Assembly (NCBI GenBank): GCA_934045075.1
Contig: OW203725.1
Location: forward strand, 620,001 to 684,000
DNA from: Yponomeuta sedellus
Lineage: Eukaryota; Arthropoda; Insecta; Lepidoptera; Yponomeutidae
Direction: 5' to 3'
DNA length: 64,000 bases
Part shown: piece by piece, positions 1 through 11,205 of the stretch
How the letters are laid out: every line of letters begins with the position of its first letter
Position numbering within the stretch: the first letter of the stretch is position 1
The notes under the pieces: model-generated
Seen by the model: the letters and a program-made list of their open reading frames with translations, nothing else
Told to the model about the DNA's origin: nothing
The model's database searches: none
Translations under genes and position numbers: made by a program

Positions 1-127
1 TTTGATGTCGCCGGTAACATGAGGGACTTTATGTACTGGGTACTTTTAGTCTTTCGTGTGCGTTAGTCGATACAATTTACAAGAGATCTATATCGACGGA
101 CAAAAAAGTACCCGGGGGATAGTCCGA
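1..127 (+). mobile_element. MITE fragment, GAGGGACT family
   Basis: Matches the right-hand parts of the copies at 11645-12366 and (inverted) 42920-43355 and 63190-63568, including the stretch around 'GGTACTTTTAGTCTTTCGTG'. It is cut by the left window edge and ends near 'GGGGGATAGTCC'. No coding capacity. Non-autonomous element; transposase source not visible. Confidence 0.7.
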
Positions 128-164
128 GTAGGGGTTCATAACAAACCCGCTAATTTAGTAAACG

Positions 165-320
165 AGATTATCATCATTATCACGACCAGCCCGTGTCAGT
201 CCCCTGCTGGACATAGGCCTCTCCCAAGACACGCCACTGAGCCCGATCTTCGGCTCTCCTCTTCCAGTCACTGCCCACCGCTTTGCGAATGTCGTCGCTC
301 CAGCCAGAGGGCGAGTCTCT
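165..320 (-). mobile_element. RTE-like LINE 3' end fragment
   Basis: Read on the minus strand it contains 'GGGAGAGGCCTATGTCCAGC' and runs out into GAT-like triplets (ATAATGATGAT), the usual 3' end of lepidopteran RTE LINEs. Only the extreme C-terminus and tail remain; the short open frame across it is not a gene. Confidence 0.6.
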
Positions 321-347
321 AAAAAGCATAGTTGTTCAATCTAACTA

Positions 348-658
348 TCTATATTAATAAAATTCAAAGTCCTGACTGACTGACTCACTCATCAACGTCC
401 AGTCCAAGCCGTTGGACCTAGGAAGCTGAAATTTCGCAAAGAGTTTCTATATATAATGTAGGCAAGGAATAAGACTGGATTTTTTTTATATTCAACCCCT
501 TCAGGGGCGAAAAGGTTTGCCAAAATTTGTATGGGAGGTATAAAGAATGTTGCCTAATTTTCTTAAAACTTAAAATATATACTCTTCAACACAATTGATT
601 GAACACGTGTTTTTAAATTTAACAAGTCCACGCGGACGGATTCGCGGGAAAAAGCTAG
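348..658 (+). mobile_element. Non-autonomous Helitron
   Basis: Starts with TC after an A, has an internal 'CTGACTGACTGACTCACTCA' and 'GCTGAAATTT', and ends with a short GC hairpin (ACGCGGACGGATTCGCGGG) followed by CTAG and a T. These are the hallmarks of insect Helitrons inserted between A and T. No Rep/helicase frame is present. Confidence 0.8.
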
Positions 659-1447
659 TAGAATCATACTAGGCCGGTAACGGTCGTTTCACTCATACTA
701 TCGGTAGTCTTGTAACCAATCGCATGGTAATGGTATAACCCGTGCTACTTAACTCGGCGCCTCGCGCGATTCGATGTTCTTCGAGAGAGATGCCTGTTTA
801 ATTTACGAGAGTTATACCCCTGGAATGACACTGTACCGCTATTCCTTTGTAGACTACCAAAAAGATGCAAATAACAACCATTGTCGTGCTTATTATAATT
901 CTATTGAAAAACTATTTAAGTATTAGACAATAATTAGGCGTCTCTTTGCGAAATATTAAGCTTAAAAACGCATTTATTTTCTGGTAGTATGCGTCCAGCG
1001 GCATAAAAAATATATTTTTCTATTACGACGCGCCATATCTTTCAAAATTGGCGTAAATGATTAGAAAGTTTCCTTAAAAAACATTAAAAGGGTAACAAGT
1101 CGCCCTGTAGTTTTAGAAGTTATTTTTAATCTTGTAAGTATGTATGTACCTAGTTGTTTGTTACCAATCGATTTGTTGGCCTTTTGACGTCACTTCCGGC
1201 CCGAACCCGGCCTGGAACCGTTGTCCATATATTTATCTTTAATTAAAACAAGCTACCTTTGTAAAGCGCGTCTCTTAATTACGACATTATTTGTATATTG
1301 TTTCCATTTGTGTTTCTTAGCTTAGGATAATTAGACAGATAAATGTATAATTAATTGGGCAAATTAACGTCTACCCTTTCATAGAACAAATCATAAATTA
1401 CTCCGAGAGTAATAAATTACTTTGATATTTGAGGTTAAGTTAGTCAA
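659..1447. other. Unassigned AT-rich DNA
   Basis: No gene, RNA or repeat family that I recognise. No long open frame on either strand. Confidence 0.5.
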
Positions 1448-1850
1448 GAAATTTAAAAACCTATTTAGAGGCTAAAAATTTCACCCATGCCGGGATTCGA
1501 ACCCGCAACCTCTGGCTATCCGTGCCAGCGCTCTACCAATTGAGCCAATGGGCGACTCACCGGCATCAGTGAAATTTCGAACCTCTTTACACGATTCTCT
1601 GTATTACGTACAGGCAGCGACATCTGGCTTAAGCAAATTGCATCACTTACAACCCCGACTACCTACTTTGCAGTTAGGTTTTACATCGAAACGATATCAC
1701 TGTACCCACATGATTATACTATTTTTATTTTTAATGCACTAATTCGTGCTAAGGACAAATTTAAAAACCTATTTAGAGGCTAACCGGCATGGGTGAAATT
1801 TTTAGCCTCTAAATAGGTTTTTAAATTTGTCCTTAGCACGAATTAGTGCA
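1448..1850 (-). mobile_element. SINE family B, foldback copy
   Basis: A tRNA-like module lies on the minus strand (about 1486-1557, 'GGATTCGAACCC' visible), followed by the family's middle segment. At 1735-1783 and 1802-1850 there is a perfect 49-bp inverted repeat with an 18-nt spacer. Both arms carry the same private variant, AATTCG instead of the family's AACCCG, so one arm was probably copied from the other. The right end runs into (CA)n. Confidence 0.8.
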
Positions 1851-2106
1851 CACACACACACATATACACAATCGCATATTTTAGGTCAGTGTTACTGCGT
1901 GTTGGCTTTGGCGCATGTTGCCAGTGATTTGTTAATCTAATTATTTTAGTTGAGTTTTTGCGTTTGGCTTTCTGCTTTTATTTATTGTATAGTTGTGGGT
2001 AGCTGTTATTGGCCTTATTAACTGTATTTCATTACTTGTATTATCATTGATTATGTCCGCTGTTGATACCCCTAAGATATAAAAAATAGAAAATAAATAA
2101 AATAAA
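1851..2106. other. (CA)n run and AT-rich spacer
   Basis: A short CA/TA repeat directly follows the SINE. The rest is AT-rich DNA in which I see no feature. Confidence 0.5.
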
Positions 2107-2824
2107 ATGAATAAAATGAATGAAATGAATGAAATGAATGAAATGAATGAAATGAATGAAATGAATGAAATGAATGAAATGAATGAAATGAATGAAATGA
2201 ATGAAATGAATGAAATGAATGAAATGAATGAAATGAATGAAATGAATGAAATGAATGAAATGAATGAAATGAATGAAATGAATGAAATGAATGAAATGAA
2301 TGAAATGAATGAAATGAATGAAATGAATGAAATGAATGAAATGAATGAAATGAATGAAATGAATGAAATGAATGAAATGAATGAAATGAATGAAATGAAT
2401 GAAATGAATGAAATGAATGAAATGAATGAAATGAATGAAATGAATGAAATGAATGAAATGAATGAAATGAATGAAATGAATGAAATGAATGAAATGAATG
2501 AAATGAATGAAATGAATGAAATGAATGAAATGAATGAAATGAATGAAATGAATGAAATGAATGAAATGAATGAAATGAATGAAATGAATGAAATGAATGA
2601 AATGAATGAAATGAATGAAATGAATGAAATGAATGAAATGAATGAAATGAATGAAATGAATGAAATGAATGAAATGAATGAAATGAATGAAATGAATGAA
2701 ATGAATGAAATGAATGAAATGAATGAAATGAATGAAATGAATGAAATGAATGAAATGAATGAAATGAATGAAATGAATGAAATGAATGAAATGAATGAAA
2801 TGAATGAAATGAATAAAATGAATT
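2107..2824. repeat. 9-bp minisatellite (ATGAATGAA)n, 77 perfect units
   Basis: Seventy-seven uninterrupted ATGAATGAA units, bordered on each side by an ATGAATAAA variant. Because 9 is a multiple of 3, open frames run through both strands (Met-Asn-Glu forward, Phe-Ile-His reverse). These are consequences of the repeat, not proteins. The lack of any internal variant implies very recent expansion, or possibly assembly collapse or extension. Confidence 0.95.
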
Positions 2825-2830
2825 AAATAA

Positions 2831-2945
2831 ATAAATAAACTCAGATCATCATCATCATAATCAGCCGGTGTTAATCCACTGCTGGACACAGAGCTCTCCC
2901 AAGACATGCCACTGAGCCTAAACTTCGGCTCTCCGAAATCTGAAA
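2831..2945 (-). mobile_element. RTE-like LINE 3' end fragment
   Basis: On the minus strand it contains 'GGGAGAGCTCTGTGTCCAGC' and ends in (ATG/ATT)n. It is a close relative of the fragment at 165-320. The short (CATCAT)n on the plus strand is the element's tail. Confidence 0.6.
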
Positions 2946-3571
2946 TCCGAGGCAAAAATTGTGACGGATAGATAGATAGAGAACAAAAAGACTGGGTTCC
3001 GCAAAATAGACACTGACATAACGGTAGGCTAAGGCAAAAACGTCGCGTATACTGTTTGAACCGAATTAAATATTGTACTGGGCTACCTTCCTTTGTGTCA
3101 GTTGTGCGAATATGCTTGTATTTCAATTGATTCACTTTTTCACGGAAATTAAGTCTCATTTATGTTTCAATATCGATCAGCTCTCGGCCAATACCAGTAT
3201 ACGGTAACAAAGGGTTTATTCACTGTAGCACTTGATTTTGTGTTGTGATTAACCGTTAGGTATACTTTTATGGTAATTTAACTTTCAAGTGTTTATCAAT
3301 GATTTCACGAACACTCGCACTTAATTTTATGAAGTTACGAATCAAAGTAATCACTTCAGTTTGGATTTTTCGCTGTTATTTTTTATGATTTTGATTTAAG
3401 AAATTTCTCACGTAATTTGATCGACTTGTCATGGCGATGGTGGCGCCCTTTCCTCTAAGGGACGACCTTAATACATTCGTTCCGGGATGGTGCGAGGTGA
3501 CTAGGGCCTGGGAAAGATAGAAAGCAGTAGGAGAAGCCTAATCATGAGGTTTAGTATTGAATAGAGAGCAC
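2946..3571. other. Unassigned DNA
   Basis: No feature recognised. The long minus-strand frame entering it is only a continuation of the minisatellite frame. Confidence 0.5.
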
Positions 3572-3778
3572 TATGATGACCTCTGTGGCGTAGCGGCAGC
3601 GCATCTGCCTACCATGCAAGAGGTCCCAGATCCGAACCCCGGCTGGGGACAAAACAACCCAGGTCTTGGATGTTTACATGTTTGTGACGTCGTTGTTTCT
3701 AGTTCCCACGACACAGGGTATCCTAGTGTGGGGCCAGAAGCAATGTAAGTGCCTGTATGTAAATGTTATGTTATATTA
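3572..3778 (+). mobile_element. SINE family A (tRNA-derived)
   Basis: The head resembles a tRNA: 'ACCTCTGTGGCGTAGCGG' (A-box region) and a degenerate B box ('GGTCCCAGATCCGAACCCC'). The body contains 'AGGTCTTGGATGTTTACATG' and the tail ends 'GTAAATGTTATGTTATATTA'. Other copies lie at 36805-37015, 39755-39960 and 55262-55467. Confidence 0.8.
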
Positions 3779-4344
3779 TAGTATGTCCGTAAAAAATATT
3801 ATTATTGTTAGCCTAGCAGTGAGAGGCAACAGTGGCATTGTTCATATCAAATAAGCTTTCAATTACGGCAATAAGGACTGGAAACGCGTAATAACTCTTT
3901 TCAGAAGGCAAAAAGGAAACCGCTCTAAAGTAAATGTTTTTTCAGGCATGCGGGGTTGGAAAGTTTCGCTTCCAGCCCTGTCATAACGATATCTATTTAT
4001 AGTGGGTTAAAAACACAAAATTGAAACGACGACGCGGGCTCTCACAAACATTTTGCGTCAATAAAGTGGCCAAGTTTACAAGTAATAATAAGCAGTTCCC
4101 GACCGCCCCCGCCGCACGCGATCTGTTAATCAAACTAAAACTACGACTTTACCGACACCATTCCGTAGTCTCCGGACAGTCTCTGCACTGCGTTTTATTG
4201 GTTGAATGTTCGCACGCACACACTCAGGTTCCATCGGAACGTCTAAAGGATGGGCCAATACAAATGTGATTCGAGCAATCTCGATGCACATTGTTGCTCA
4301 CCATATGCGTCGCTACACCGGATGCTTTTAACAATATATTACAA
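3779..4344. other. Unassigned DNA
   Basis: An 82-codon frame (4021-4269) has no recognisable domain and no conserved context. I see nothing else. Confidence 0.45.
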
Positions 4345-4592
4345 TCATCATCAACCCATTATGTCCCCACCGCGGGGCACGGGTGTCTTCCCTGAGGAAG
4401 GTGGCTTTACTCCACAACGAGGGTCAAGTCCGGATTGGTTGAGGCTTGCAAGACTAGTGGCTGGTCTTACTGGCAGAAGTTTTCAAGCCGCCTTAAGCTG
4501 CAGACTTGGCTTAAGGACCGCCATCTATCGACGGCAGCCGGCACCAACTGCTTGACGTGCTTTACGAAGCACAGAACCGATCGGAAAATGCA
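4345..4592 (-). mobile_element. SINE body fragment related to 5S-SINE (family D)
   Basis: On the minus strand it shares the 'GCCGGCTG' and 'AATCCGGACTTGACCCTCG' segments of the 5S-like SINE body, but differs at many sites and lacks the 5S-like head. Similar older pieces are at 11118-11205, 18205-18306 and 43585-43762. Confidence 0.6.
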
Positions 4593-4677
4593 ACTGTTGA
4601 CAATATATAATAGTCCCTAATTATACAGATAGAAATGTTTGTGTGTGTATATGTTGATCGCATAAACCAGCCATTTG

Positions 4678-4735
4678 GAAAAATCGCTGGCTATGTCCAG
4701 CGGTGGACTAATATAGCTTGAAGAAGAAGTTTATT
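4678..4735 (+). mobile_element. RTE LINE tail fragment
   Basis: Contains 'CTATGTCCAGCGGTGGACTA' followed by 'TATAGCTTGAAGAAGAAG', the 3' terminal signature seen repeatedly in this window. Confidence 0.6.
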
Positions 4736-4739
4736 TTCG

Positions 4740-6611
4740 AAAAAAAAAAAAAATTTGTAGAGACCTGGATCCATATCGATTGCCGCTACGTGGAAGTGAT
4801 GTGGTGTCTCTGTTCAAGTTCAGGACCAGCAAATGAAATAATATGTACCACAGTAACGCGGTGTGAGATAGTGAGAAGGAAGATTTCGTTAAAGACTGCG
4901 GACAGAAAAAGGCGTGCCCTAGGGACGCCTTTAACTATCAGCGGACGAATATCACGGCCTTATTGATTCACTAACTTACTATTTCTAGATTAAAATGAAA
5001 GAAAACTAGTTGTCTTGTAACTATGTGAATCCGAAGCGAAATAACACCCATGCGTATTGGTGTACTACATTTAGTATTATAATTATACTTTACTCCACGA
5101 TTGGTGGCATATTCCGTAGGTGTCTCGCAACTGTTCTGTCAGGTTGAATCCAGTAGAAACGGAGCAGCAACTTCGGTGGAAGGCTCTTTTATATAACACC
5201 ATTAACGTTTGGCAAAATTCCGCTGTTCACAGTTTTATTTTTATAACGATTAATGACTACAAAAAGCACTAATCTGTGCTCGCAAAAACGGGTACTAATT
5301 ATTGCCTGACCCAGAACGGTTAAAGCTTATAGTACAAATATACCAGCCTAAAAATACAGACTAATAAATTTCTTATTTGCAACACCAAATTGTTCTAAGC
5401 CTGACTGATGTTGCTCTTACCTGGCATGTTATGAGACTTCGCGAATTAATCATCCCATAAACAAAGTCCACTCTTGGACACAAGCCTCTTCTCTGTCACG
5501 CCAACCCATGCGGTCTCTCGCAATGTTGTCCAGTCACTTTCATTAGCAAGGTTACACGTACATAAATTGCCAAGTCTCACCGTACCTTCCCGTAACTCTT
5601 TGTATGTTTATTGTACACGGCCACTGTCACAGCGTTCTGTACACAACGGCCCAACGAAAGCCACTAGACTGAAACGCGTAGTTATCGAAAACATAAAGGC
5701 TCTCCTCAAGCGGCCCCAACGAGCCGGCAGAGGTACTTTATTCCCCGGCAGTGTAACCGGTCATCCCATACATAACGGCAGCTTTATGACCCTGGCACCG
5801 AAATGTCCATAAGCCGTACAGTGCTACACAAGAAATAAGTCTCGCGGATGTACCTGCGCAGATGACCAAATTTTGGATGTGCGGCAAGTTGATCGACCAA
5901 TCAGATAGGTTCATTTTATTGCAGGCCGCGCGCCTTTGTTGCTATTGGTTGATTCAACGTCATCGATGCAGGTGACTATTAGTTTGGCAATATTAGCGTG
6001 AGCGAAATAGGTAGCGCTACTGCGGCAATCAATTCTGCACCGTATCGGTTAAAGATTACATTGAATGTACTTATAGCTTCGAGTACTTTCGTTACGCTTC
6101 TTCCTAGTCTGCGCGAACGTAGATTCCCGAAGAGACTTTTATGATGTGTAGTACTGTAACTCGCGCCAGCAATAAACTGGCGACCTCGCGCTCCGCTGAG
6201 ATATCGGAAAAATTACAAATGGCGGAACTACCCAGCCTTGGATGCAAAGCCTGCGGACCGCCTCGGCTAGGACAGTTTTGGAATCACTTAACGTGGAAAG
6301 TTTTGTTAGTTTTCCAGTAGATTTGTCAACCGAAGCCGGGGAGTTGGTACGCGCAGTCAGCTTGGCGTCTGTTGGTGTTCATTAGCTCGAACAAGTGAGA
6401 TGGCGGGACAACTTGAGGAATATAAAATTAATCTAAGTTAGAATAAGTTTTTGGCACCAAAATTATCAATACAAATGGGAGCACGTAGTTAGTTTTAAAG
6501 TGGGGTATTTTGTTCTAGTTGAACTTCGGTGATGTGGACAGATAGCTAAATTATACCTCAAAATTTAAAAAATATACTTTAATTGCGTGTACACATACAT
6601 AACGATAATGA
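4740..6611. other. Unassigned DNA
   Basis: About 1.9 kb with no recognised gene or repeat. Frames of 82 and 112 codons (4718-4966, 5474-5812) look random in composition. A faint RTE-tail-like stretch occurs near 5465-5510. Confidence 0.45.
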
Positions 6612-6760
6612 AAGATATAATTAAAACTGTTTTTATATGGATTTATGCCCGTTTATTACATTTTTTACAATTTTCCAACGTTTCGGCACTTTTTCAGGTG
6701 CCGTGGTCCCGGATGACTCAAAACGAGCATAAATCCGTATAAAAACAGTTTTAATTATGT
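6612..6760. mobile_element. Inverted-repeat element, GTTTCGGC family
   Basis: Terminal arms of about 35 bp (left 'AAAACTGTTTTTATATGG', right 'GTATAAAAACAGTTTTAATT') flank a centre containing 'CGTTTCGGCACTTTTTCAGG' and 'GTGCCGTGGTC'. Related copies are at 8456-8665 and 39208-39380. Non-coding; superfamily not assigned. Confidence 0.65.
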
Positions 6761-7047
6761 CTACTGCTCGTGTTAACATTAGAAAATTAAAGATATACCA
6801 TATTTTTATGCAAAATGTATAATCTGATACAAATGTATTAGATTCTATTTAAGTATATTAAACAAATGTATACTATGCCTTTAATTAATATAATACCAGC
6901 CCCAATTACATTTACAATAACTTTTGAAGCTAAAAAAAAAGAGAATTGGTAGCAAAAACGTTGAGTTTTTTAAACATCTCGGACACCCAGGTTTCATGTC
7001 TTCAATGTCTCTCTTGGCACTCGCTTTAAGCCAGGTTTTCAAGGTCT

Positions 7048-7355
7048 TAAGCCGCGTTCTCACGGTCTCGGTACGCTCGGACCGAGTGCGCCATCCGAGT
7101 AAACTAATGCATCTGATTGGACGGTCGTGAGCACACCAAAATAGCCAATCAGAATCATTAGTTTACTCGGATGGCGCACTAAGACCGTGAAAACCTGGCT
7201 TTAGTGCGCTCGGTCCGAGTGCGCCATCCGAGTAAAGTAATGCTTCTGATTGGCTATTTTGGTGCAGTCACAAAAAACCGTCCAATCAGATGCATTAGTT
7301 TACTCGGATGGCGCACTCGGTCCAAGCGTACTAAGACCGCGTAAACGCGGCTTTA
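7048..7355. mobile_element. MITE with nested inverted repeats
   Basis: Outer arms of about 78 bp (7048-7127 and 7278-7355) share 'AGCCGCGTTCTCACGG'-like ends and 'GCGCCATCCGAGTAAACTAA'. The interior repeats the same arms again in inverted order, so the 308-bp element is a palindrome within a palindrome. Flanks read TTAA-like at both ends. Confidence 0.75.
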
Positions 7356-7612
7356 ATGTCATTGTTCAATACAAAAGTCAGACTAATGAATTACAACCGG
7401 TAAGCAGAAAAATGAGGAGAGAGCTGCGGGTATATTACTTAAGTAGCTGCCGGCCGGAGAGGACTCGTAATTAAGATGGATTGTTTTCATTAGGACGTAA
7501 TGCCACTCGGCCAACGTCACAGAGAACGTACGAGCCGAAACATTACACAGTGCTTGTACGAGAGATGGAAATAATAATGGAAATAATAATTCTAAGACAA
7601 TGTGAGAACTAG

Positions 7613-7710
7613 TTACGACCTCTGTGGCGCAGAGGTAGCGCATCTGCCTACTATGCAAGAGGTTCCGGGTTCAAACCCCGGCGGGGACAAATAACCCCAT
7701 ATCTTGGATG
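7613..7710 (+). mobile_element. SINE family A fragment
   Basis: tRNA-like head ('TACGACCTCTGTGGCGCAG' and 'GGTTCCGGGTTCAAACCCCG') and the first part of the body. Truncated 3'. Confidence 0.7.
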
Positions 7711-7741
7711 CTCAGTGGGAAGAGCTCAGTTGGAAGAGCTA

Positions 7742-7893
7742 ATTAGTCGCCCATTAGCTCGGTTGGAAGAGCGCTGGCACGGATAGGCAGAGGTCGCGGG
7801 TTCGAGTCCCGACATGGGTGGATTTTTTAGCCATTTAGAATTTTTAAAATTGTCCTTAGCACGGGCTAGTGCATTAAAAAGAATATTATAGTG
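7742..7893 (+). mobile_element. SINE family B, sense copy
   Basis: tRNA-like head in sense ('GTCGCCCATTAGCTCGGTTG', 'GGGTTCGAGTCCC'), then the characteristic tail 'TTGTCCTTAGCACGGGCTAG' and A-rich end. No inverted 5' arm in this copy. Confidence 0.75.
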
Positions 7894-8094
7894 TAGTACT
7901 TATTTTTGAAGGCCAGTGTAGTTTAGTAAACGAGTCTTGCAGTTTTTTCTGAGATTTTCCCTTCAAAGTCTATATAACGTTGAATGATGTATACATTCCA
8001 TTGGGTGCACAGCAAACTTATGTTAAATTTTAATTTTGAATTCTGTTTGTCTAGCCCTACCTGTGTATCTAAATGAAAAAATATATTTCGTGGT

Positions 8095-8250
8095 TCAATT
8101 CAATTTATTTCAACGTAAAGAATTAACATTCTGTTTGCTGAATGTCAAAGTACAATGTAACATGAAAGTGAAAGCCGCTGCCTTTGGGCCGTAGTGTAGT
8201 GGAGAAAAAGGCAGCGGGAAAAAAACTCCACTCTGACCATCTTTTTTCAA
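8095..8250. repeat. Dispersed repeat, LINE-3'UTR-like
   Basis: Shares 'ACATTCTGTTTGCTGAATGT' and 'AACTCCACTCTGACCATC' with 55898-56050, and part with 14840-14925. Probably the 3' untranslated end of a LINE in minus orientation; the parent is not in the window. Confidence 0.55.
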
Positions 8251-8455
8251 TTACAGAATATATAGTTTTCAGATTTTTTCCTGTATTTGCGTTATAAAAG
8301 TATATTACTCGTTAAATTTCATAGTTCTAGGTCGACGGAAAAAAAACCTATGAATTTTAGTTTCCTTGAGTGTCGAACTACACATTATTGCGGCATAAAC
8401 GCCGCAACTTTTTTTTCGTTAATTTGGAAGTTTAATGTTTAGTATTTTCTAAGGT

Positions 8456-8665
8456 TAACACGAGCAGTAGATATAATTAAAGCTGTTTTTACACGGATTT
8501 ATGCTCGTTTATTACATTTTTACAATTATCCGACGTTTCGGCACTTTATCAGGTGCGGTGGTGCGGTCATCTGGGACCACGGCACCTGAAAAAGTGCTGA
8601 AACGTCGGAAAATTGTAAAAATGTAATAAACGAGAAAAAATCCTTGTAAATAAAGTTTTAATTAA
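8456..8665. mobile_element. Inverted-repeat element, GTTTCGGC family
   Basis: Foldback: 'CCGACGTTTCGGCACTTT' on the left is answered by 'AAAGTGCTGAAACGTCGG' on the right, with outer 'TAAACGAG' and 'AATTAAAGCTG' arms. Related to 6612-6760. Confidence 0.65.
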
Positions 8666-8944
8666 GTTTAATGTTCTTTCAACTTTTTTATTTTTTTTTA
8701 ATACAGTGACAATAAAATAATATTATTAACCTACTGCCAAACTGCATCGCAGTCGGCAGACACTCTCAGTAATTAATAGTCTGTTTGAATACGTAGTCTA
8801 ATTTAATACTTTTTGTTTTAGTCCACAAAAATATTAATAAGTAGATAGTTTAATAATAAGTAGTACAATGCGTCTGTAGGGTCTCAAGGGTTAATAGACT
8901 TGAGTATACAGTTCTAATTTCCACTCGATACCGCTACTCGTTTC

Positions 8945-8993
8945 TGTGTGGGGTCAGAAGCAATGTATGTGCCTGTATGTAAATGTTATGTTA
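8945..8993 (+). mobile_element. SINE family A, 3' tail only
   Basis: 'GTGTGGGGTCAGAAGCAATG' through 'AAATGTTATGTTA' matches the end of family A; strongly 5' truncated. Confidence 0.6.
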
Positions 8994-9034
8994 CCTATGT
9001 TTTGTTTTGAAGTACGGAACTATAAAAAGGAATA

Positions 9035-9210
9035 TTTTTTGAACTAAAACTTTCGTAAGAACAACACATTGTAGACTTTTGTCCGGATCTACTTACGGGT
9101 GTTGTTATATCGGAAGAGTCCGAGCAGGTTTCGCTCCGATTCGCAGAGCTTCAACATGGTGAGCAGAGACGGAGCTGGCATCGTCGGTTGCTCGTCTCGT
9201 CTCCGAAATA
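9035..9210 (+). repeat. Repeat family sharing 'AACTAAAACTTTCGTAAG'
   Basis: Matches the foldback at 25322-25510 in its left arm ('TTACGGGTGTTGTTATATCG') and its centre ('AGGTTTCGCTCCGATTCGCA'). Non-coding, unclassified. Confidence 0.55.
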
Positions 9211-9282
9211 TTTTAGTCACTATTCTATGTTTAGTTTTAATTTTCGCGTTAAAACTTTACTAGCATTATTGATCCCTAAAAG

Positions 9283-9640
9283 CGCTCGTAGCATAGTGGG
9301 ACCGAGAGATCGGAATCAATCACTAGAGTTAAGCAACAACAGGCGCAGTGAGGTGTTGGATGGGTGGCCATCTCGTGACTACCGCTAGTACGAGCGCTTC
9401 CGTGCTTCGTAAGGCACATCAAGGCGTTGGTGCCGGCTGTAAAGTACTCTCAGTCGTTAAGCCATGTCACAGACTATGGGCAGCTTGATAACTTCAGACG
9501 GTAAGGCTCGAAACTGTCTTACAATCCTCTACTAACCCGGACTTGGCCCCCGCGGTAGAGTATGGCCTAATCTTTCTGTTCTGCAGGAAAAGACCCGTGA
9601 CCCAGCAGTGGGGACATACTCGTACAAGGGTTGATATCGA
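9283..9640 (+). mobile_element. 5S rRNA-derived SINE (family D)
   Basis: The head contains 'AGTTAAGCAACAACAGGCGC' and 'GGTGTTGGATGGGTGGCC', matching the internal promoter part of 5S rRNA (A box, intermediate element, C box). A tRNA-A-box-like 'TAGCATAGTGG' lies just upstream. The body carries 'GCCGGCTGTAAAGT' and 'CAACTAACCCGGACTTGG'-type segments and ends 'GGGTTGATATCG'. Not a 5S gene, since only the middle third of 5S is retained. Confidence 0.8.
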
Positions 9641-9644
9641 TTAT

Positions 9645-9755
9645 TAAGGATATATTAGCTAAGGGCAAGATAAAAAGTATCCAGAACGCCTAATGAACGT
9701 TTATGAAGCGAAGGTGATCTATCAGGATCATGGCATGTGTCAAATCCAGTACAAA
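9645..9755 (-). mobile_element. SINE family F fragment
   Basis: Minus-strand match to the 36655-36805 element: 'ATGAAGCGAAGGTGATCTAT' and 'AAGATAAAAAGTATCCAGAA'. Its own terminal repeat is missing. Confidence 0.6.
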
Positions 9756-10252
9756 GGGTTAATATCATATCATTGATGCAAAAATGGGCGTGGCAGGTAC
9801 CGAGTTTCAAACACCTTTGAGTGCCAACAAGCCGTCTGTCCGACGTAATTAATTATTTTTTCGTGAAAAGTGGGGAGACAGTAATTATTAAATCACTCAT
9901 TAGCGCACCTTAAACGTCGGCGTTTTTTTTGCTAACAAATTAACGAGCGAACATCGCGAGTCTCGCCTAATGCTAAGTTTCTTTTGTGAAGAAATTTGAT
10001 TTCTCAGAGGGCAGACGGAGCGAGCTGGTTAATTAAAAGTTCGTAGAAATAACTGATAGCTGTAATTATGTTGCGAATTTTAGGCAGGAATAGGCAGGAA
10101 AATTTGAGTTTTACGCCAGAAATTTATGTTATTCTAAGGTTGCTCGAAACACTGATTTGGCGCAAGAGCTACAAAACGTATATCACAAAAACGGCTATTT
10201 TTGACACAAATGAAATGAAATAAAATTTCAGTAAACAAAACAATCCCTGCCA
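9756..10252. other. Unassigned DNA
   Basis: No feature recognised; no open frame of note. Confidence 0.45.
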
Positions 10253-10432
10253 TGTTAAGCCGTTTCAAGCCTTATGGGCGGCTTGATAACTCCTGACAGT
10301 ACGGCCCGCCACTGCCTTGCAATCCTCCACCAACCCGGACTTGGCCCCCATGGTGGAGTAAGACCTAACCTTCCTGTGATGCAGGAAGAGACCCGTGCCC
10401 CAGCAATGCGGACATACAATGTTTGATATCGA
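10253..10432 (+). mobile_element. 5S-SINE (family D) 3' part
   Basis: Begins in the body ('AAGCCGTTTCAAGCC') and continues through 'CCAACCCGGACTTGGCCCCC' and 'AGACCCGTGCCCCAGCAATG' to 'GATATCG'. The 5S-like head is lost. Confidence 0.75.
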
Positions 10433-10439
10433 AACAAAC

Positions 10440-11117
10440 CCAATGGATATTAATTGTAAAGCAACTTTTATCAGACAGCCCCTCCAATACGTCTTAAATA
10501 GATAGATGAATAGATAAAGAAACAGTCGCGCACGTTACTAATTTACTCCCATGTAAGCCTAGCAGATAATTGATTTAGTTTTGGCTGCTTCAGTGTAAAG
10601 ATCTCAGTTTTGTTGCTTTTGCGTAAAAATAATCGTATCTCATGCACACACTACACACACACTCACCCTCACACACGCACACAGACACACACACACACAC
10701 CTTGTAAGTTGAAGCCAAGCTAATATAGCAATCGTGATTACTTGATTTCCTTTGCTTTGCTGTGTTTCTCAGTTACCTACCTATACATATTTCAATATAA
10801 TAAATTAATAAAAATAAAAAGTTTATGTCTCAATCAATTCGCCCGTGATTATCCACTGTTGGGCATCGACACCATGATATTGATGTACTTAGATTAATTA
10901 AAATAAGAGTTTTTGAATTAGACTACAATATAATTTTGTGAACTACATAGTAAAATCCATCATTGGCTGCATGTACAAATTATAAGTAACTATTGTTTAT
11001 TTTAATTGTATTGCTGTGGATTTTTGTTGAGTTAATAAAATAAAAAAATAAAATAATCGAAATAGTTTGTACTGTATATAGAAACATAATCTCACGCCTG
11101 TATCCCGTTAGTAGACT
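10440..11117. other. AT-rich DNA with (CA)n and a LINE-UTR-like stretch
   Basis: A CA/CT-rich microsatellite spans about 10640-10702. The stretch near 10895-11050 resembles 27890-28030 ('ACTACATAGTAAAATCCATC' versus a similar phrase there), suggesting two copies of one LINE 3' untranslated region. Confidence 0.45.
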
Positions 11118-11205
11118 ATCATCATCAACCCATTATGTCCCCACCAAGGGGCACGGGTCTCTTTCCTAAGGAAGGTATAGGCCATACTCCACTACGGGAG
11201 ACATA
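11118..11205 (-). mobile_element. Family D-related body fragment
   Basis: 'CATCATCAACCCATTATGTC' and 'GGGGCACGGGTCTCTTTCC' match 4345-4592 and 43585-43762 in the same orientation. Confidence 0.55.

Noticed and set aside
2044..3159. 371-codon frame rich in Phe-Ile-His on the minus strand
   Set aside because: It is the reverse reading of the 9-bp minisatellite with random flanks; no domain and no supporting context.
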